64,000 nucleotides of DNA from Zeaxanthinibacter enoshimensis (GTDB lineage: Bacteria; Bacteroidota; Bacteroidia; Flavobacteriales; Flavobacteriaceae), in NCBI RefSeq assembly GCF_004362865.1, contig NZ_SNYI01000002.1:1020099-1084098 (forward strand), given 5' to 3'. This document shows positions 1 through 6,953 of the stretch, piece by piece. Under the pieces are notes generated by a model, which saw only the letters and a list, made by a program, of their open reading frames with translations, did not search any database and had not been told where the DNA came from. The translations under genes and the position numbers were made by a program. The stretch's first letter is position 1. Every line of letters begins with the position of its first letter.

Positions 1-59
1 CAGAATCCTCCCCTGATCATACATTGCTCTTCCTGCGATAAAATTTCTAAATCTTTCAT
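1..59 (-). CDS. Double-glycine leader peptide, probable exported peptide (RiPP/bacteriocin-type) precursor, partial
   Basis: Reading the minus strand from the ATG at 59-57 gives MKDLEILSQEEQCMIRGGF and then a codon starting TG (Cys or Trp) cut by the window edge. The pattern of a short charged start, a leucine-rich acidic helix and a terminal Gly-Gly is that of leaders cleaved by C39 peptidase ABC exporters; leaders of the type MKNLxxLSxxELxxIxGG are known in Bacteroidota. The core peptide is outside the window. It lies downstream of, and on the same strand as, the HlyD adaptor and HTH genes, which supports a secretion locus. The class (lanthipeptide, unmodified bacteriocin, other) cannot be told from the leader alone. 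The frame is too short and incomplete to be certain it is expressed. Confidence 0.6.
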   Translation of the reverse strand, partial: MKDLEILSQEEQCMIRGGF

Positions 60-444
60 TGTTAAACTATTTAATTCATGTTTCCGTTTACAAATGAATG
101 TCGTGCACTTACATCATTTCAGGTCCCTAAATTAAAGGCCTTCACTGCAGGAAACATTCATAATAAGATTAAATCGGAAAGGGATAGGGAGGAATGCTAA
201 AAAATAGGGTGCCTTTGTTTGCAAGCCACATCACCGTCTGTAAACACCACCAAGAAATGACGGACATAACTCAAAAACTCAGCACCCTTCACTTTCCGAA
301 CCCCAGGACTTAAACCTCTCATTTTAAGCTGAACAAGGATCAAGGCGTCATTTTAATGGAACCAAATAACCAACCTATTCGTACAATGTTCACCTGTTGT
401 TACAGAAGGTATCAATTCATTTAATGATCGCAAGTTAAATGCGT
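60..444. other. Intergenic stretch between leader peptide and HTH gene
   Basis: No convincing gene is visible in these 385 bases. The longest minus-strand frame starting with ATG (from 267) has about 32 codons and no recognisable leader. Two 27-base segments, 128-154 and 431-457, match at 21 positions in the same orientation; the second overlaps the end of the HTH gene. The stretch presumably holds the leader-peptide promoter, but I find no exact TAnnTTTG element here. Confidence 0.4.
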
Positions 445-822
445 TCACTGCAAAAAACTTGCAGTCAATGCATTCTGGCGAAATTTTGGTCTTTTATTCC
501 AACTATCATCCGAATTCAGGCGTTCAGGCATCCAGTAGCTACCCCCAAAAATATGGGTGGTTTCATCCCGGCTGATCACTGAGACGTTGATCTCTACGTT
601 CAAATGGAAATCATCGTCATAGAAATAGGTCTTTCTTGACCTGTCATAGAGGATTGGTGCATGGTAGTCTCTTAATTGTTCTATCAGGTGATATAATAAT
701 CTTACACTGATATGAAGTCTTTCTGCCAATTCTGTCGGTGACCCCGTTTTTTCCTGCTCAATTAATGAGTGCAGACGTTCTAATCGTTCCAAATTCTTGA
801 TTGTTCTCATAATACTCGACAT
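445..822 (-). CDS. Small helix-turn-helix protein of peptide-secretion locus
   Basis: This 125-residue protein has an N-terminal winged-helix-like HTH (about residues 8-55), with the pattern LERLHSLIEQ...SPTELAERLHIS..LLYHLIEQLR that resembles HTH_11/DeoR-type DNA-binding domains. It continues with a segment DRSRKTYFYDDD that would form the wing. The C-terminal 60 residues match no domain I know. It starts 19 bases after the HlyD stop codon on the same strand, so the two are probably co-transcribed. Small HTH proteins of this kind occur beside double-glycine peptide genes in Bacteroidota, so a role in regulating the peptide locus is likely but inferred. A start four codons later (MRTIKNLERL) is equally possible. 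Confidence 0.65.
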   Translation of the reverse strand: MSSIMRTIKNLERLERLHSLIEQEKTGSPTELAERLHISVRLLYHLIEQLRDYHAPILYDRSRKTYFYDDDFHLNVEINVSVISRDETTHIFGGSYWMPERLNSDDSWNKRPKFRQNALTASFLQ

Positions 823-841
823 TTATTGTTACCATATATTC

Positions 842-1990
842 TCATAAATTGCTGGGATCTATCCAATCATCCATGCTGTCAAACAAGAGATCATAGAGGC
901 TTCTTTCCGCCAGGAGAAAATGAGCTGAAAGGGACATTCCTTTCTTTATCTGACCTTTAACACCATTTTTTAATTGAAGAAATTCTGTATCCAGGCTGCA
1001 TAACACTCGGTAGTATGGGTACTTATCAATAAGTTCCACATCCTTACCAATGTCCCTGATCCTTCCATCTGCCATTCCCCATAAATTATGATTGTAGGCA
1101 TCAATGCTGAAGCGGACCTGAGCGTTCTCTTTAAGGAATCCTATCAAAGAAGAATTGACAAAGCATTCGACCAACTTGGAAGTATCCGGGGAGATTTCAG
1201 CCAGGAGGGAACCGCTGTATAAGACTGTACCCGGTTGGGAAAGCTGTGAAGACAATAGATGCCCGGTCAGGGGTGAAAGAATGACCAGGTCCTTTAATTC
1301 TCCTCTCAGGAATTCAATTTCTGCCTGTATCCTATCAATTTTCTGTTGCCAGGTGAATCGTTCCTGTATCCAGATTTCGCGCTGCTGGGATCTGTACTGT
1401 AGATATTCAAATCTCTTTTTCCGCAATTCGTTGAGGTGATTCTGATAATCATAGTCAGAAATAACCCCTTTTTCAGCGAGGCGGGAAAAACGTTGTAATT
1501 TTTGTTTAACTGCAAGATGTTGTTGCCGTAGTTCATGAGAATTGAGAATATATTTCTCCTGCGAATTCTGATAGTTTGCAGTCTTTAAATTTTGTACTGA
1601 AGCATCCTTGTTGTTTAGCAACACATCCAGGTCTGCTAAATTCAGCTTGTAGTCCGATAAACGAATTTCCAGTTCCCGTACACGCAACCAGCGGTTGCCC
1701 GGATCCTGAACAAGCAGAGTATCACCTTTATAAACAAATCGATTATGTTCTACCTCGCTGCGGAGAACAGGGGCCGTGGCAAGGACTTTTACGGTGGCAC
1801 GGGACTGTTCGGAACGGACCATGCCTCTTACAGAACTGTTTACCGGCACCCGGATCCAGGGCATGGCGAGCAGAAAACTCGAAAAGGAAAATAACACCAG
1901 GCTGTAGATTATTTTACATCTTTGCGAAAGATGCGCAGAATAGCCTTGTACTGTGAATCGAACACTCCTTTTATCCCGTAATATCTCCAT
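842..1990 (-). CDS. HlyD family secretion adaptor protein
   Basis: This is a 382-residue membrane fusion protein that would link an inner-membrane ABC exporter to an outer-membrane channel. A single N-terminal membrane segment lies at about residues 27-46. A beta-barrel/lipoyl half-motif follows at about 50-95, then a long coiled coil (about 105-240, rich in Leu, Gln, Arg and Glu), then the returning lipoyl and barrel segments (GHLLSSQLSQPGTVLYSG near 245). This is the architecture of adaptors working with C39-peptidase bacteriocin exporters. The partner ABC transporter is not in the window and may lie to the left. Together with the HTH gene and the leader peptide downstream, it points to peptide export. 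The general family is clear; the cargo is inferred. Confidence 0.85.
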   Translation of the reverse strand: MEILRDKRSVRFTVQGYSAHLSQRCKIIYSLVLFSFSSFLLAMPWIRVPVNSSVRGMVRSEQSRATVKVLATAPVLRSEVEHNRFVYKGDTLLVQDPGNRWLRVRELEIRLSDYKLNLADLDVLLNNKDASVQNLKTANYQNSQEKYILNSHELRQQHLAVKQKLQRFSRLAEKGVISDYDYQNHLNELRKKRFEYLQYRSQQREIWIQERFTWQQKIDRIQAEIEFLRGELKDLVILSPLTGHLLSSQLSQPGTVLYSGSLLAEISPDTSKLVECFVNSSLIGFLKENAQVRFSIDAYNHNLWGMADGRIRDIGKDVELIDKYPYYRVLCSLDTEFLQLKNGVKGQIKKGMSLSAHFLLAERSLYDLLFDSMDDWIDPSNL

Positions 1991-2033
1991 AGCGTATAGA
2001 GTTTATTATAGATCTCGGGGTGTAAATGAGAAA

Positions 2034-2065
2034 CAAATATATCGATTATAGTCTATATATCCAAA
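2034..2065 (-). promoter_or_regulatory. Bacteroidota-type promoter for hlyD-HTH (and possibly the leader peptide)
   Basis: On the minus strand TATATTTG (2041-2034) fits the -7 element TAnnTTTG exactly. It is preceded by TTTG (2065-2062) with a 20-base spacer, close to the known -33/-7 arrangement. The hlyD ATG is about 44 bases downstream of the -7 element. Confidence 0.55.
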
Positions 2066-2184
2066 TTAATTTACTAAACACAAAAGTTAATCCATTGCTA
2101 ATAAATGCATTCGTTAGGGAACAAATCATTTAATTTCGTATCTTTACTCCGTTAAACAACTCATTCATCGAATATAGTCTTAAT

Positions 2185-2568
2185 ATGTTAAAAACTATCG
2201 ACCGCCTTTGGCAGTTTATACAGTACGCAGGGTTAAGCGCAAGACAATTTGATTTGTCTATAGGTGCCAGTAATGGATATACCCTGAGGATGAAGAAGAA
2301 TCACGCCTCCATTGGGAGTGATGTGATCGAAACGATTCTGAGAACTTACCCCCAGTTAAACGTGGTGTGGTTATTGACTGGTGAAGGTGACATGCTTCTT
2401 CCGGAGAAACAGCCGGCCATCTCATCTTACGAGCAGTTACCCGGTGAAAAACAGGCCGAAATTGAACGACTGATCGAGCAGAAGGTAAAGGAACGCCAGG
2501 ACGAGCAACTCCAGTACCTGCTCAAGGAAGTAACCCGGGAGATCGAAAGGAACCAGGGAAAGAAATAA
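2185..2568 (+). CDS. Short XRE/CI-like DNA-binding protein
   Basis: The 127-residue protein has an N-terminal helix-turn-helix of the lambda-repressor type (about residues 5-70). It ends in the motif VVWLLTGEGDML, which matches the WLLNGKG motif closing the HTH region of many Bacteroidota repressors. The rest is a charged, probably coiled tail (residues 85-127) without a peptidase S24 domain. It transcribes away from the hlyD cluster and could regulate it, but nothing proves this. A near-match to the promoter element (TATCTTTA) lies about 38 bases upstream. A paralogue lies at 20670-21062. Confidence 0.7.
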   Translation: MLKTIDRLWQFIQYAGLSARQFDLSIGASNGYTLRMKKNHASIGSDVIETILRTYPQLNVVWLLTGEGDMLLPEKQPAISSYEQLPGEKQAEIERLIEQKVKERQDEQLQYLLKEVTREIERNQGKK

Positions 2569-2576
2569 GCTTTCCT

Positions 2577-2816
2577 TTAATAGATCCGAGATTTTCTGAT
2601 AATTTTCATAAAGCGCCCGCAGTACCATGCGGGCAGCTTCATCTTGCCATGTAGTGTACTACCAGGTATTCTTTTTAGATCACACCGATCATCTTCCAGA
2701 ATTCTTTTATAATTTGAGGGGCATCTCCCCTGCTGACTTCCTATTTTATTAAGGACATCTACTGCGGCTTCATAGTGGCCTGGAGTTCTAAGTAATTCCC
2801 AGAGGAGCTGGTCTAT
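2577..2816 (-). pseudogene. Protein-like sequence without a usable start, possible gene remnant
   Basis: A minus-strand frame stays open across this stretch and reads like protein (for example IDQLLWELLRTPGHYEAAVD and later LEDD), although it lacks an early ATG. It overlaps the last codons of the membrane protein gene at 2813-4018 in another frame. Near 2628 a second frame continues with a plausible helix (MVLRALYENYQKISDLLKES), as if a frameshift had split one reading frame. A 7-bp inverted repeat (GCCCGCA/TGCGGGC, 2615-2634) sits at this point. I recognise no family. It may be a decayed gene or chance. Confidence 0.25.
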
Positions 2817-4018
2817 TCGCCTTCTTTTTGTCGGATTACCGTTAAAATTTGTTCCCGTAAGCGTATCAACTCTTCTAATTTATCCGCCTCGTTGAGGTTT
2901 TCTTTATCTCGTATTCTATCCAATTTATTTCTAACTGTTGTAAGGGTAGAATCTTCTGATAAAAATTTTATGAGATTGGTCAATTCAATATCAAGTTCAT
3001 TCTGGATTTCAGAAAGTTTTACTTCATATTTTACTTTTTCCGAAGCGTAAACGAGAATAGATATGATGATCAGCAAGTAAGGAATGGTATTGAGATTACG
3101 CCATTCATATATATCTATTTCATAAAACAACTCCCAAAGCTGAAATGTCGATAATATAATTGGGGCTAGAATTGCGTATCGCCACCAATATGGACATGTA
3201 ATAAACCAAATAAACAGTGGTAATATGTATACTAAATTCAACATCACTAGCCATACCATTGTATTAATATCAGGAAAATCAAATGTTCCGATCTCGACAA
3301 GGTATAAATTTAATGTTGTGGTGCCAGAAGGAATAAAACGATGTAAATTGTAAATAATGGGCAATATTAGCAAAATGGATATTGCAATCAATTTGGTAAT
3401 TCTACTTACAGAAGGTCTCCCAATGGAACCAGCCAAAAGACGTTCAGATATCATGCCTCTTGTAAAGACTAATCTATTTTTATAATCATCAATCTTTCTC
3501 ATTGATTGAAATTTCTTTTCTTCTCTCAACGTGTCCAGCAATCCTTCGTAAAATTTTTTAGAATCGTTTATGATTAATTTTTGAAGACTAGTCCTGTCGA
3601 ATACCTCATTTATGTTCGATAAATAAGACTGATTTAATCGAAATAAAACATAAATTATAATGCTGTTGATGAATAAGGATAAAATTACAGATAAGAGGTC
3701 ATTTTGAATAAAAGCGAAAAGATTATAGCGTATAAGAGAATCACTAAATAATATAATAGGAATGAGTGTGAAATAACGCCACTTAAAATAATTGGTTACA
3801 AACCAAATTGACAACATAATTATTGGTATCAATTTGAGGAGTATCATCCAAATAAATAATTCATTAGAGCCAAAACCATGTTCAAATTGCCAACCTAAAA
3901 TATTTAGCGTGCTCTTTTCTGAGAAAGCTAAATGGATGAAAATTAAGAAAGGTATAAATACAATAGCTAGTGCAGTAAAAAATTCTACTCTAACTTTGGG
4001 CTTATGAAATAGTAACAC
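2813..4018 (-). CDS. Multi-pass membrane protein with two copies of an unrecognised module
   Basis: I do not recognise this 401-residue protein. It holds two similar membrane modules, about residues 12-125 and 205-325. Each has a hydrophobic helix, then TLNIL or TLNLY, then two helices around the motif IWFxT (IWFVTNYFKWRY at 71-82; IWFITCPYWWRY at 270-281), followed by IPII or APIIL and a final helix. A soluble linker (130-200) separates them, and the C-terminus (330-401) is a charged coiled coil. The 185-residue protein at 5099-5656 has a single copy of the same module. The gene is more AT-rich than its neighbours, which fits recent acquisition. It is divergent from tsaE. Function unknown; sensing or a membrane scaffold are only guesses. 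Confidence 0.7.
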   Translation of the reverse strand: MLLFHKPKVRVEFFTALAIVFIPFLIFIHLAFSEKSTLNILGWQFEHGFGSNELFIWMILLKLIPIIMLSIWFVTNYFKWRYFTLIPIILFSDSLIRYNLFAFIQNDLLSVILSLFINSIIIYVLFRLNQSYLSNINEVFDRTSLQKLIINDSKKFYEGLLDTLREEKKFQSMRKIDDYKNRLVFTRGMISERLLAGSIGRPSVSRITKLIAISILLILPIIYNLHRFIPSGTTTLNLYLVEIGTFDFPDINTMVWLVMLNLVYILPLFIWFITCPYWWRYAILAPIILSTFQLWELFYEIDIYEWRNLNTIPYLLIIISILVYASEKVKYEVKLSEIQNELDIELTNLIKFLSEDSTLTTVRNKLDRIRDKENLNEADKLEELIRLREQILTVIRQKEGE

Positions 4019-4078
4019 AAATGAATTTTGGATAAAACTAATTAATCTTACACACTCACTATATAATTATCCGTTCAA

Positions 4079-4525
4079 ATGTCAACAAAATCCTACAGCC
4101 TAACAGAACTCCCCTCCGTGGCCGAAAAAATCCTTCGGAATGCTGAATCCGATGTGTTGTGTTTTTATGGCGCGATGGGCGCAGGGAAGACCACCCTGAT
4201 CAAGGAACTCGTAAAAGAGCTGGGGGGAACAGAACCTGGCAACAGTCCGACCTTTGGTATTGTAAACGAATATCACAATTCGGACGGCAGTCTGCTGGGG
4301 TATCATTTCGACTTCTACCGGCTAAATGATGAAATGGAGGCCCTGGATCTGGGCCTGGAGGATTATCTGAGCCAGGATGCCTGGATCTTTATAGAGTGGC
4401 CGGAAAAGATCGCCTCCCTCCTACCTGAGCAACGTACGGAAATTACCCTACAAGTACTGGACCCGGAACACCGAAGTATGGATTTAAATAATCTTCAGGC
4501 CAACAGATTTAATAAAAAAAATTGA
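4079..4525 (+). CDS. tsaE: tRNA threonylcarbamoyladenosine biosynthesis ATPase TsaE
   Basis: TsaE is the small ATPase that, with TsaB and TsaD, transfers threonylcarbamoyl to A37 of ANN-decoding tRNAs in the cytoplasm. The 148-residue length is normal. The Walker A motif GAMGAGKTT is at about residues 32-40, followed by the family motifs NSPTFGIVNEY and HFDFYRL and the C-terminal FIEWPEK. The ATG at 4079 gives the usual short N-terminus. Its neighbours on both sides are unrelated accessory-type membrane and lipoprotein genes, so it seems to stand alone in its transcript. Confidence 0.93.
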   Translation: MSTKSYSLTELPSVAEKILRNAESDVLCFYGAMGAGKTTLIKELVKELGGTEPGNSPTFGIVNEYHNSDGSLLGYHFDFYRLNDEMEALDLGLEDYLSQDAWIFIEWPEKIASLLPEQRTEITLQVLDPEHRSMDLNNLQANRFNKKN

Positions 4526-4548
4526 GCGTAAGAAGCTGATTATAACAA

Positions 4549-4600
4549 AAAAGTGTATATTTCTCATTCCTAAACACTTTTGTGTACAATTTTTTCTCTT
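4549..4600 (+). terminator. Weak terminator candidate after tsaE
   Basis: The inverted repeat AAAAGTGT (4549-4556) and ACACTTTT (4574-4581) is followed by T-rich DNA up to about 4608. The stem is AT-rich with a 17-base loop, so it is only a weak candidate. Confidence 0.3.
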
Positions 4601-4661
4601 TTTTTTCCTACAACGGCACCCCCCTATTTTATTGCCTTTCAAGCCACTGTAAATCTATTTA

Positions 4662-4694
4662 ATCGATGAAATGCTAGGTTTTATCGATGAAATG
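4662..4694. promoter_or_regulatory. Two direct repeats 21 bp apart upstream of the repeat lipoprotein
   Basis: ATCGATGAAATG occurs at 4662-4673 and again at 4683-4694, a period of 21 bases or about two helix turns. Such spacing suits a dimeric or tandem DNA-binding protein on one face of the helix. The pair lies about 45 bases upstream of the -7 element of the lipoprotein gene, where an activator site would be expected. Confidence 0.4.
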
Positions 4695-4738
4695 TTATAA
4701 TTTCCCGATAAATAACAAATGATTAGTAATTTTTTTCC

Positions 4739-4746
4739 TACATTTG
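4739..4746 (+). promoter_or_regulatory. -7 promoter element of the repeat lipoprotein gene
   Basis: TACATTTG fits TAnnTTTG exactly and lies 41 bases before the ATG at 4788. I see no good -33 TTG at the expected distance, which is consistent with an activator-dependent promoter. Confidence 0.45.
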
Positions 4747-4787
4747 TTGTGAAAATGGAACCGAATAATTAACTTAAAACTTGTACG

Positions 4788-5012
4788 ATGAACACAAGAA
4801 AAACGATTTTTGGCTTGTTCGCCTGCAGTCTTTTTCTAGTTGCTTCCTGTACTCAAAACACCGCCGCAGAGGATGGTCTTTATGAGCAAGGAGTTGACAG
4901 AACAAAGATTATTAACGGGGACAAGAAAAGTGTTGACCGCACAAAAATCATCAATGGCGACAAAAAAAGTGTCGACCGGACGAAGATTATTAACGGTGAC
5001 AAGAAATCTTAA
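4788..5012 (+). CDS. Small lipoprotein with three identical 13-residue repeats
   Basis: The 74-residue product has a lipoprotein signal (MNTRKTIFGLFACSLFLVAS then Cys21, lipobox LVASC). A 14-residue spacer follows, then three perfect copies of VDRTKIINGDKKS (residues 36-74) running to the last residue. The repeats are basic and should stay soluble while the lipid anchors the protein in the inner or outer membrane. The three DNA copies differ at many third positions but encode the same peptide, so the peptide appears to be under selection. The gene has its own promoter element and a strong terminator, so it is probably a single transcript. Function unknown; an adhesive, peptide-binding or signal-precursor role is speculation. 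Confidence 0.8.
   Translation: MNTRKTIFGLFACSLFLVASCTQNTAAEDGLYEQGVDRTKIINGDKKSVDRTKIINGDKKSVDRTKIINGDKKS
4893..5009 (+). repeat. Three tandem 39-bp coding repeats
   Basis: The three 39-base units are 4893-4931, 4932-4970 and 4971-5009. They encode the same 13 residues, yet units 1 and 2 differ at about eight bases and units 2 and 3 at about eleven. Every difference I see is synonymous (for example aga/cgc/cgg for Arg and ggg/ggc/ggt for Gly). Confidence 0.9.
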
Positions 5013-5037
5013 TCAGAAAAAGATTGAGAAAATTGAA

Positions 5038-5065
5038 AAGGGCAATCATAAATTGCCCTTTTTTT
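5038..5065 (+). terminator. Rho-independent terminator of the repeat lipoprotein gene
   Basis: AAGGGCAAT (5038-5046), loop CATAA, and ATTGCCCTT (5052-5060) form a perfect 9-bp stem followed by a run of T to 5065. Confidence 0.85.
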
Positions 5066-5098
5066 CGTTTAAGAGGTTAAACAACATAATTCCCCTTA

Positions 5099-5656
5099 AT
5101 GAGAGCTAAATTGACAGATAGAAGTTCCAAGGCAAAAAGAAGATTAATAGTAGAGTCATTTTTAGCACTACTTATTGTAATCTCTCCTTTTGTTTTTAAG
5201 CTTCATGAATATGTTTCGGAGACTGACACCATTAATATATTGGGAATCACAATTGATAGTAATGGGTTTCCGAATGTGAATATATTCATATGGTTTATGC
5301 TGGGTAAGGTGGTCCCTTTTTACTTGCTGTTGATCTGGTTCTTCACCTGCAAACACTGGTGGTACCATATAATTATTATCCCGGTGTTGATGTATGCCTT
5401 CCAAATATTCGAAGCTTTTATATCTGACGATAAATTTATTGATACTGATAATATACTTTGGATTCTTCCTTTTTGTATGATCGTAATCCCCTTCGTCTAC
5501 CTGATTCGTATCAAGCTCTACGATAAATATGTTCACGGGATAGACCTGGACGCTATGGATGCCGAGCTGAAAGCGCTTCGGGAAAAAGAAGCCGATAGAG
5601 AGGCCAAGAAAAACCAGAAGGTAGAACGTGCCATTGAGCGCGAGACTACCCTATAA
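5099..5656 (+). CDS. Membrane protein with one copy of the module found at 2813-4018
   Basis: The 185-residue protein carries one module like those in the 401-residue protein: a helix at about 18-36, TINILGI at 44-50, helices at about 60-82 and 88-105 around IWFFTCKHWW (79-88), and a last helix at about 117-138. It ends in a charged coiled coil (150-185). The spacing TxNIL...IWFxT...IPV is shared by all three module copies. No known family is recognised. It follows the repeat lipoprotein but is separated from it by a terminator. The ATG at 5099 is the only good start. Confidence 0.7.
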   Translation: MRAKLTDRSSKAKRRLIVESFLALLIVISPFVFKLHEYVSETDTINILGITIDSNGFPNVNIFIWFMLGKVVPFYLLLIWFFTCKHWWYHIIIIPVLMYAFQIFEAFISDDKFIDTDNILWILPFCMIVIPFVYLIRIKLYDKYVHGIDLDAMDAELKALREKEADREAKKNQKVERAIERETTL

Positions 5657-5686
5657 GATCTTCCTTTTACATTCTACAAAAAGTCG

Positions 5687-5694
5687 TAAATTTG
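5687..5694 (+). promoter_or_regulatory. -7 promoter element of the alanine dehydrogenase-family gene
   Basis: TAAATTTG fits TAnnTTTG and lies 57 bases before the ATG at 5752. No clear -33 element is seen. Confidence 0.4.
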
Positions 5695-5751
5695 AAATGC
5701 TCCCCGCAGACAAATACTGCTTGCTGACGGGTATTTTCAGATGTACAACCT

Positions 5752-6951
5752 ATGAACCAACCTTCATCGCCTTTCAGCAAACAACAACTCCTGCCCCAGG
5801 AGGAAACCCTTGAAATCCTTAAACAGAAAGGGGAACTCTTTATAGGGATTCCCAAGGAAAGCCAGCACCAGGAAAAAAGGATTTGTCTAACCCCCGATGC
5901 CGTCAATGCGATCACAGCACACGGACACAAGGTAATGATCGAATGCGGTGCAGGGGAAGGAGCGAATTTCTCCGACCTGAATTACACGAATGCCGGGGCG
6001 ACCATGACCCGGGATACTAAAAAAGTATTTTCCTGCCCCATAGTGCTTAAAGTAGAGCCCCCTACCCTCTCCGAGATAGAGATGCTCAACCCGCAGGCAA
6101 ACCTGATCTCTGCCCTGCAGATCAAAACACAATCCAGAAAATATTTCGAGGCCCTCGCCAAGAAAAGAATAACTGCCATAGCATTTGAATATATCCGTGA
6201 TGAAGACGGCAAATTCCCCGCCATCAGGTCTCTGAGTGAGATCGCGGGAATCTCGTCCATCCTTCTTGCAGCAGAGATCATGGCCAATAACCAGCACGGA
6301 AGCGGTCTCATGTTCGGGAACATCAGCGGGGTTCCGCCGGTAGAAGTGGTGATCCTGGGTGCCGGCACCGTTGGGCACTATGCTGCCCGTTCGGCCATCG
6401 GACTGGGTGCAAATGTGAAGATCTTTGATAATTCGCTCACAAAACTGAGAAATATTCAGACTAATCTTAAACAGACCCTTTATACCTCGACCCTGCAACC
6501 AAAAAACCTGCTTAAAGCTTTAAAGCGTTGTGATGTTGCGATCGGTGCCATGCGTGGCATAGACAGGGCTCCGGTGGTGGTGACCAAGACCATGGTGGAG
6601 CACATGAAAAAAGGTGCGGTGATCATTGATGTGAGTATCGATATGGGAGGATGCTTTGAAACCAGTGAGCTTACAACCCATGATAAACCGATACGTGAGA
6701 AATATGGCGTTCTGCATTACGGGGTACCTAATATGCCGGCACGCTTTCCGAAAACCGCATCCCTCTCCATAAGTAATATCTTTACACCGTATTTACTGAA
6801 GATCGGGGAAGAAGGCGGTCTGGAGAATTCGCTCCGGTTTGACAAAGGTCTGAGGAACGGCCTGTATATGTACCACGGGATATTGACTAATCGTACTGTG
6901 GGCGAATGGTTCGATCTAAAATACAGTGATATTAACTTTCTTATATTTTAA
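5752..6951 (+). CDS. ald: Alanine dehydrogenase family protein
   Basis: This 399-residue NAD-dependent enzyme resembles alanine dehydrogenase, which interconverts alanine and pyruvate plus ammonia in the cytoplasm. An N-terminal AlaDh/PNT domain begins with GIPKES...RICLTPDAV (32-51). The Rossmann motif GAGTVG is at 203-208, and IIDVSIDMGG matches the conserved Asp region. The lysine equivalent of the substrate-binding Lys is present (LKVEPP, K100). The position of the catalytic His in characterised enzymes (YLHLA or SAIHL) reads SALQIK, with Gln123 instead. This may be a family variant and leaves the substrate in doubt. It is about 25 residues longer at the N-terminus than usual. A DUF4258-like gene follows after 2 bases. 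Confidence 0.82.
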   Translation: MNQPSSPFSKQQLLPQEETLEILKQKGELFIGIPKESQHQEKRICLTPDAVNAITAHGHKVMIECGAGEGANFSDLNYTNAGATMTRDTKKVFSCPIVLKVEPPTLSEIEMLNPQANLISALQIKTQSRKYFEALAKKRITAIAFEYIRDEDGKFPAIRSLSEIAGISSILLAAEIMANNQHGSGLMFGNISGVPPVEVVILGAGTVGHYAARSAIGLGANVKIFDNSLTKLRNIQTNLKQTLYTSTLQPKNLLKALKRCDVAIGAMRGIDRAPVVVTKTMVEHMKKGAVIIDVSIDMGGCFETSELTTHDKPIREKYGVLHYGVPNMPARFPKTASLSISNIFTPYLLKIGEEGGLENSLRFDKGLRNGLYMYHGILTNRTVGEWFDLKYSDINFLIF

Positions 6952-6953
6952 GC

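Noticed and set aside
4840-5109. 89-codon frame overlapping the repeat lipoprotein
   Set aside because: It exists only because the tandem repeats stay open in a second frame, and it runs through the terminator; the lipoprotein frame has a signal peptide and identical repeats.
5887-6498. 203-codon open frame on the minus strand
   Set aside because: It is antisense to the alanine dehydrogenase-family gene and its sequence is low-information shadow coding.
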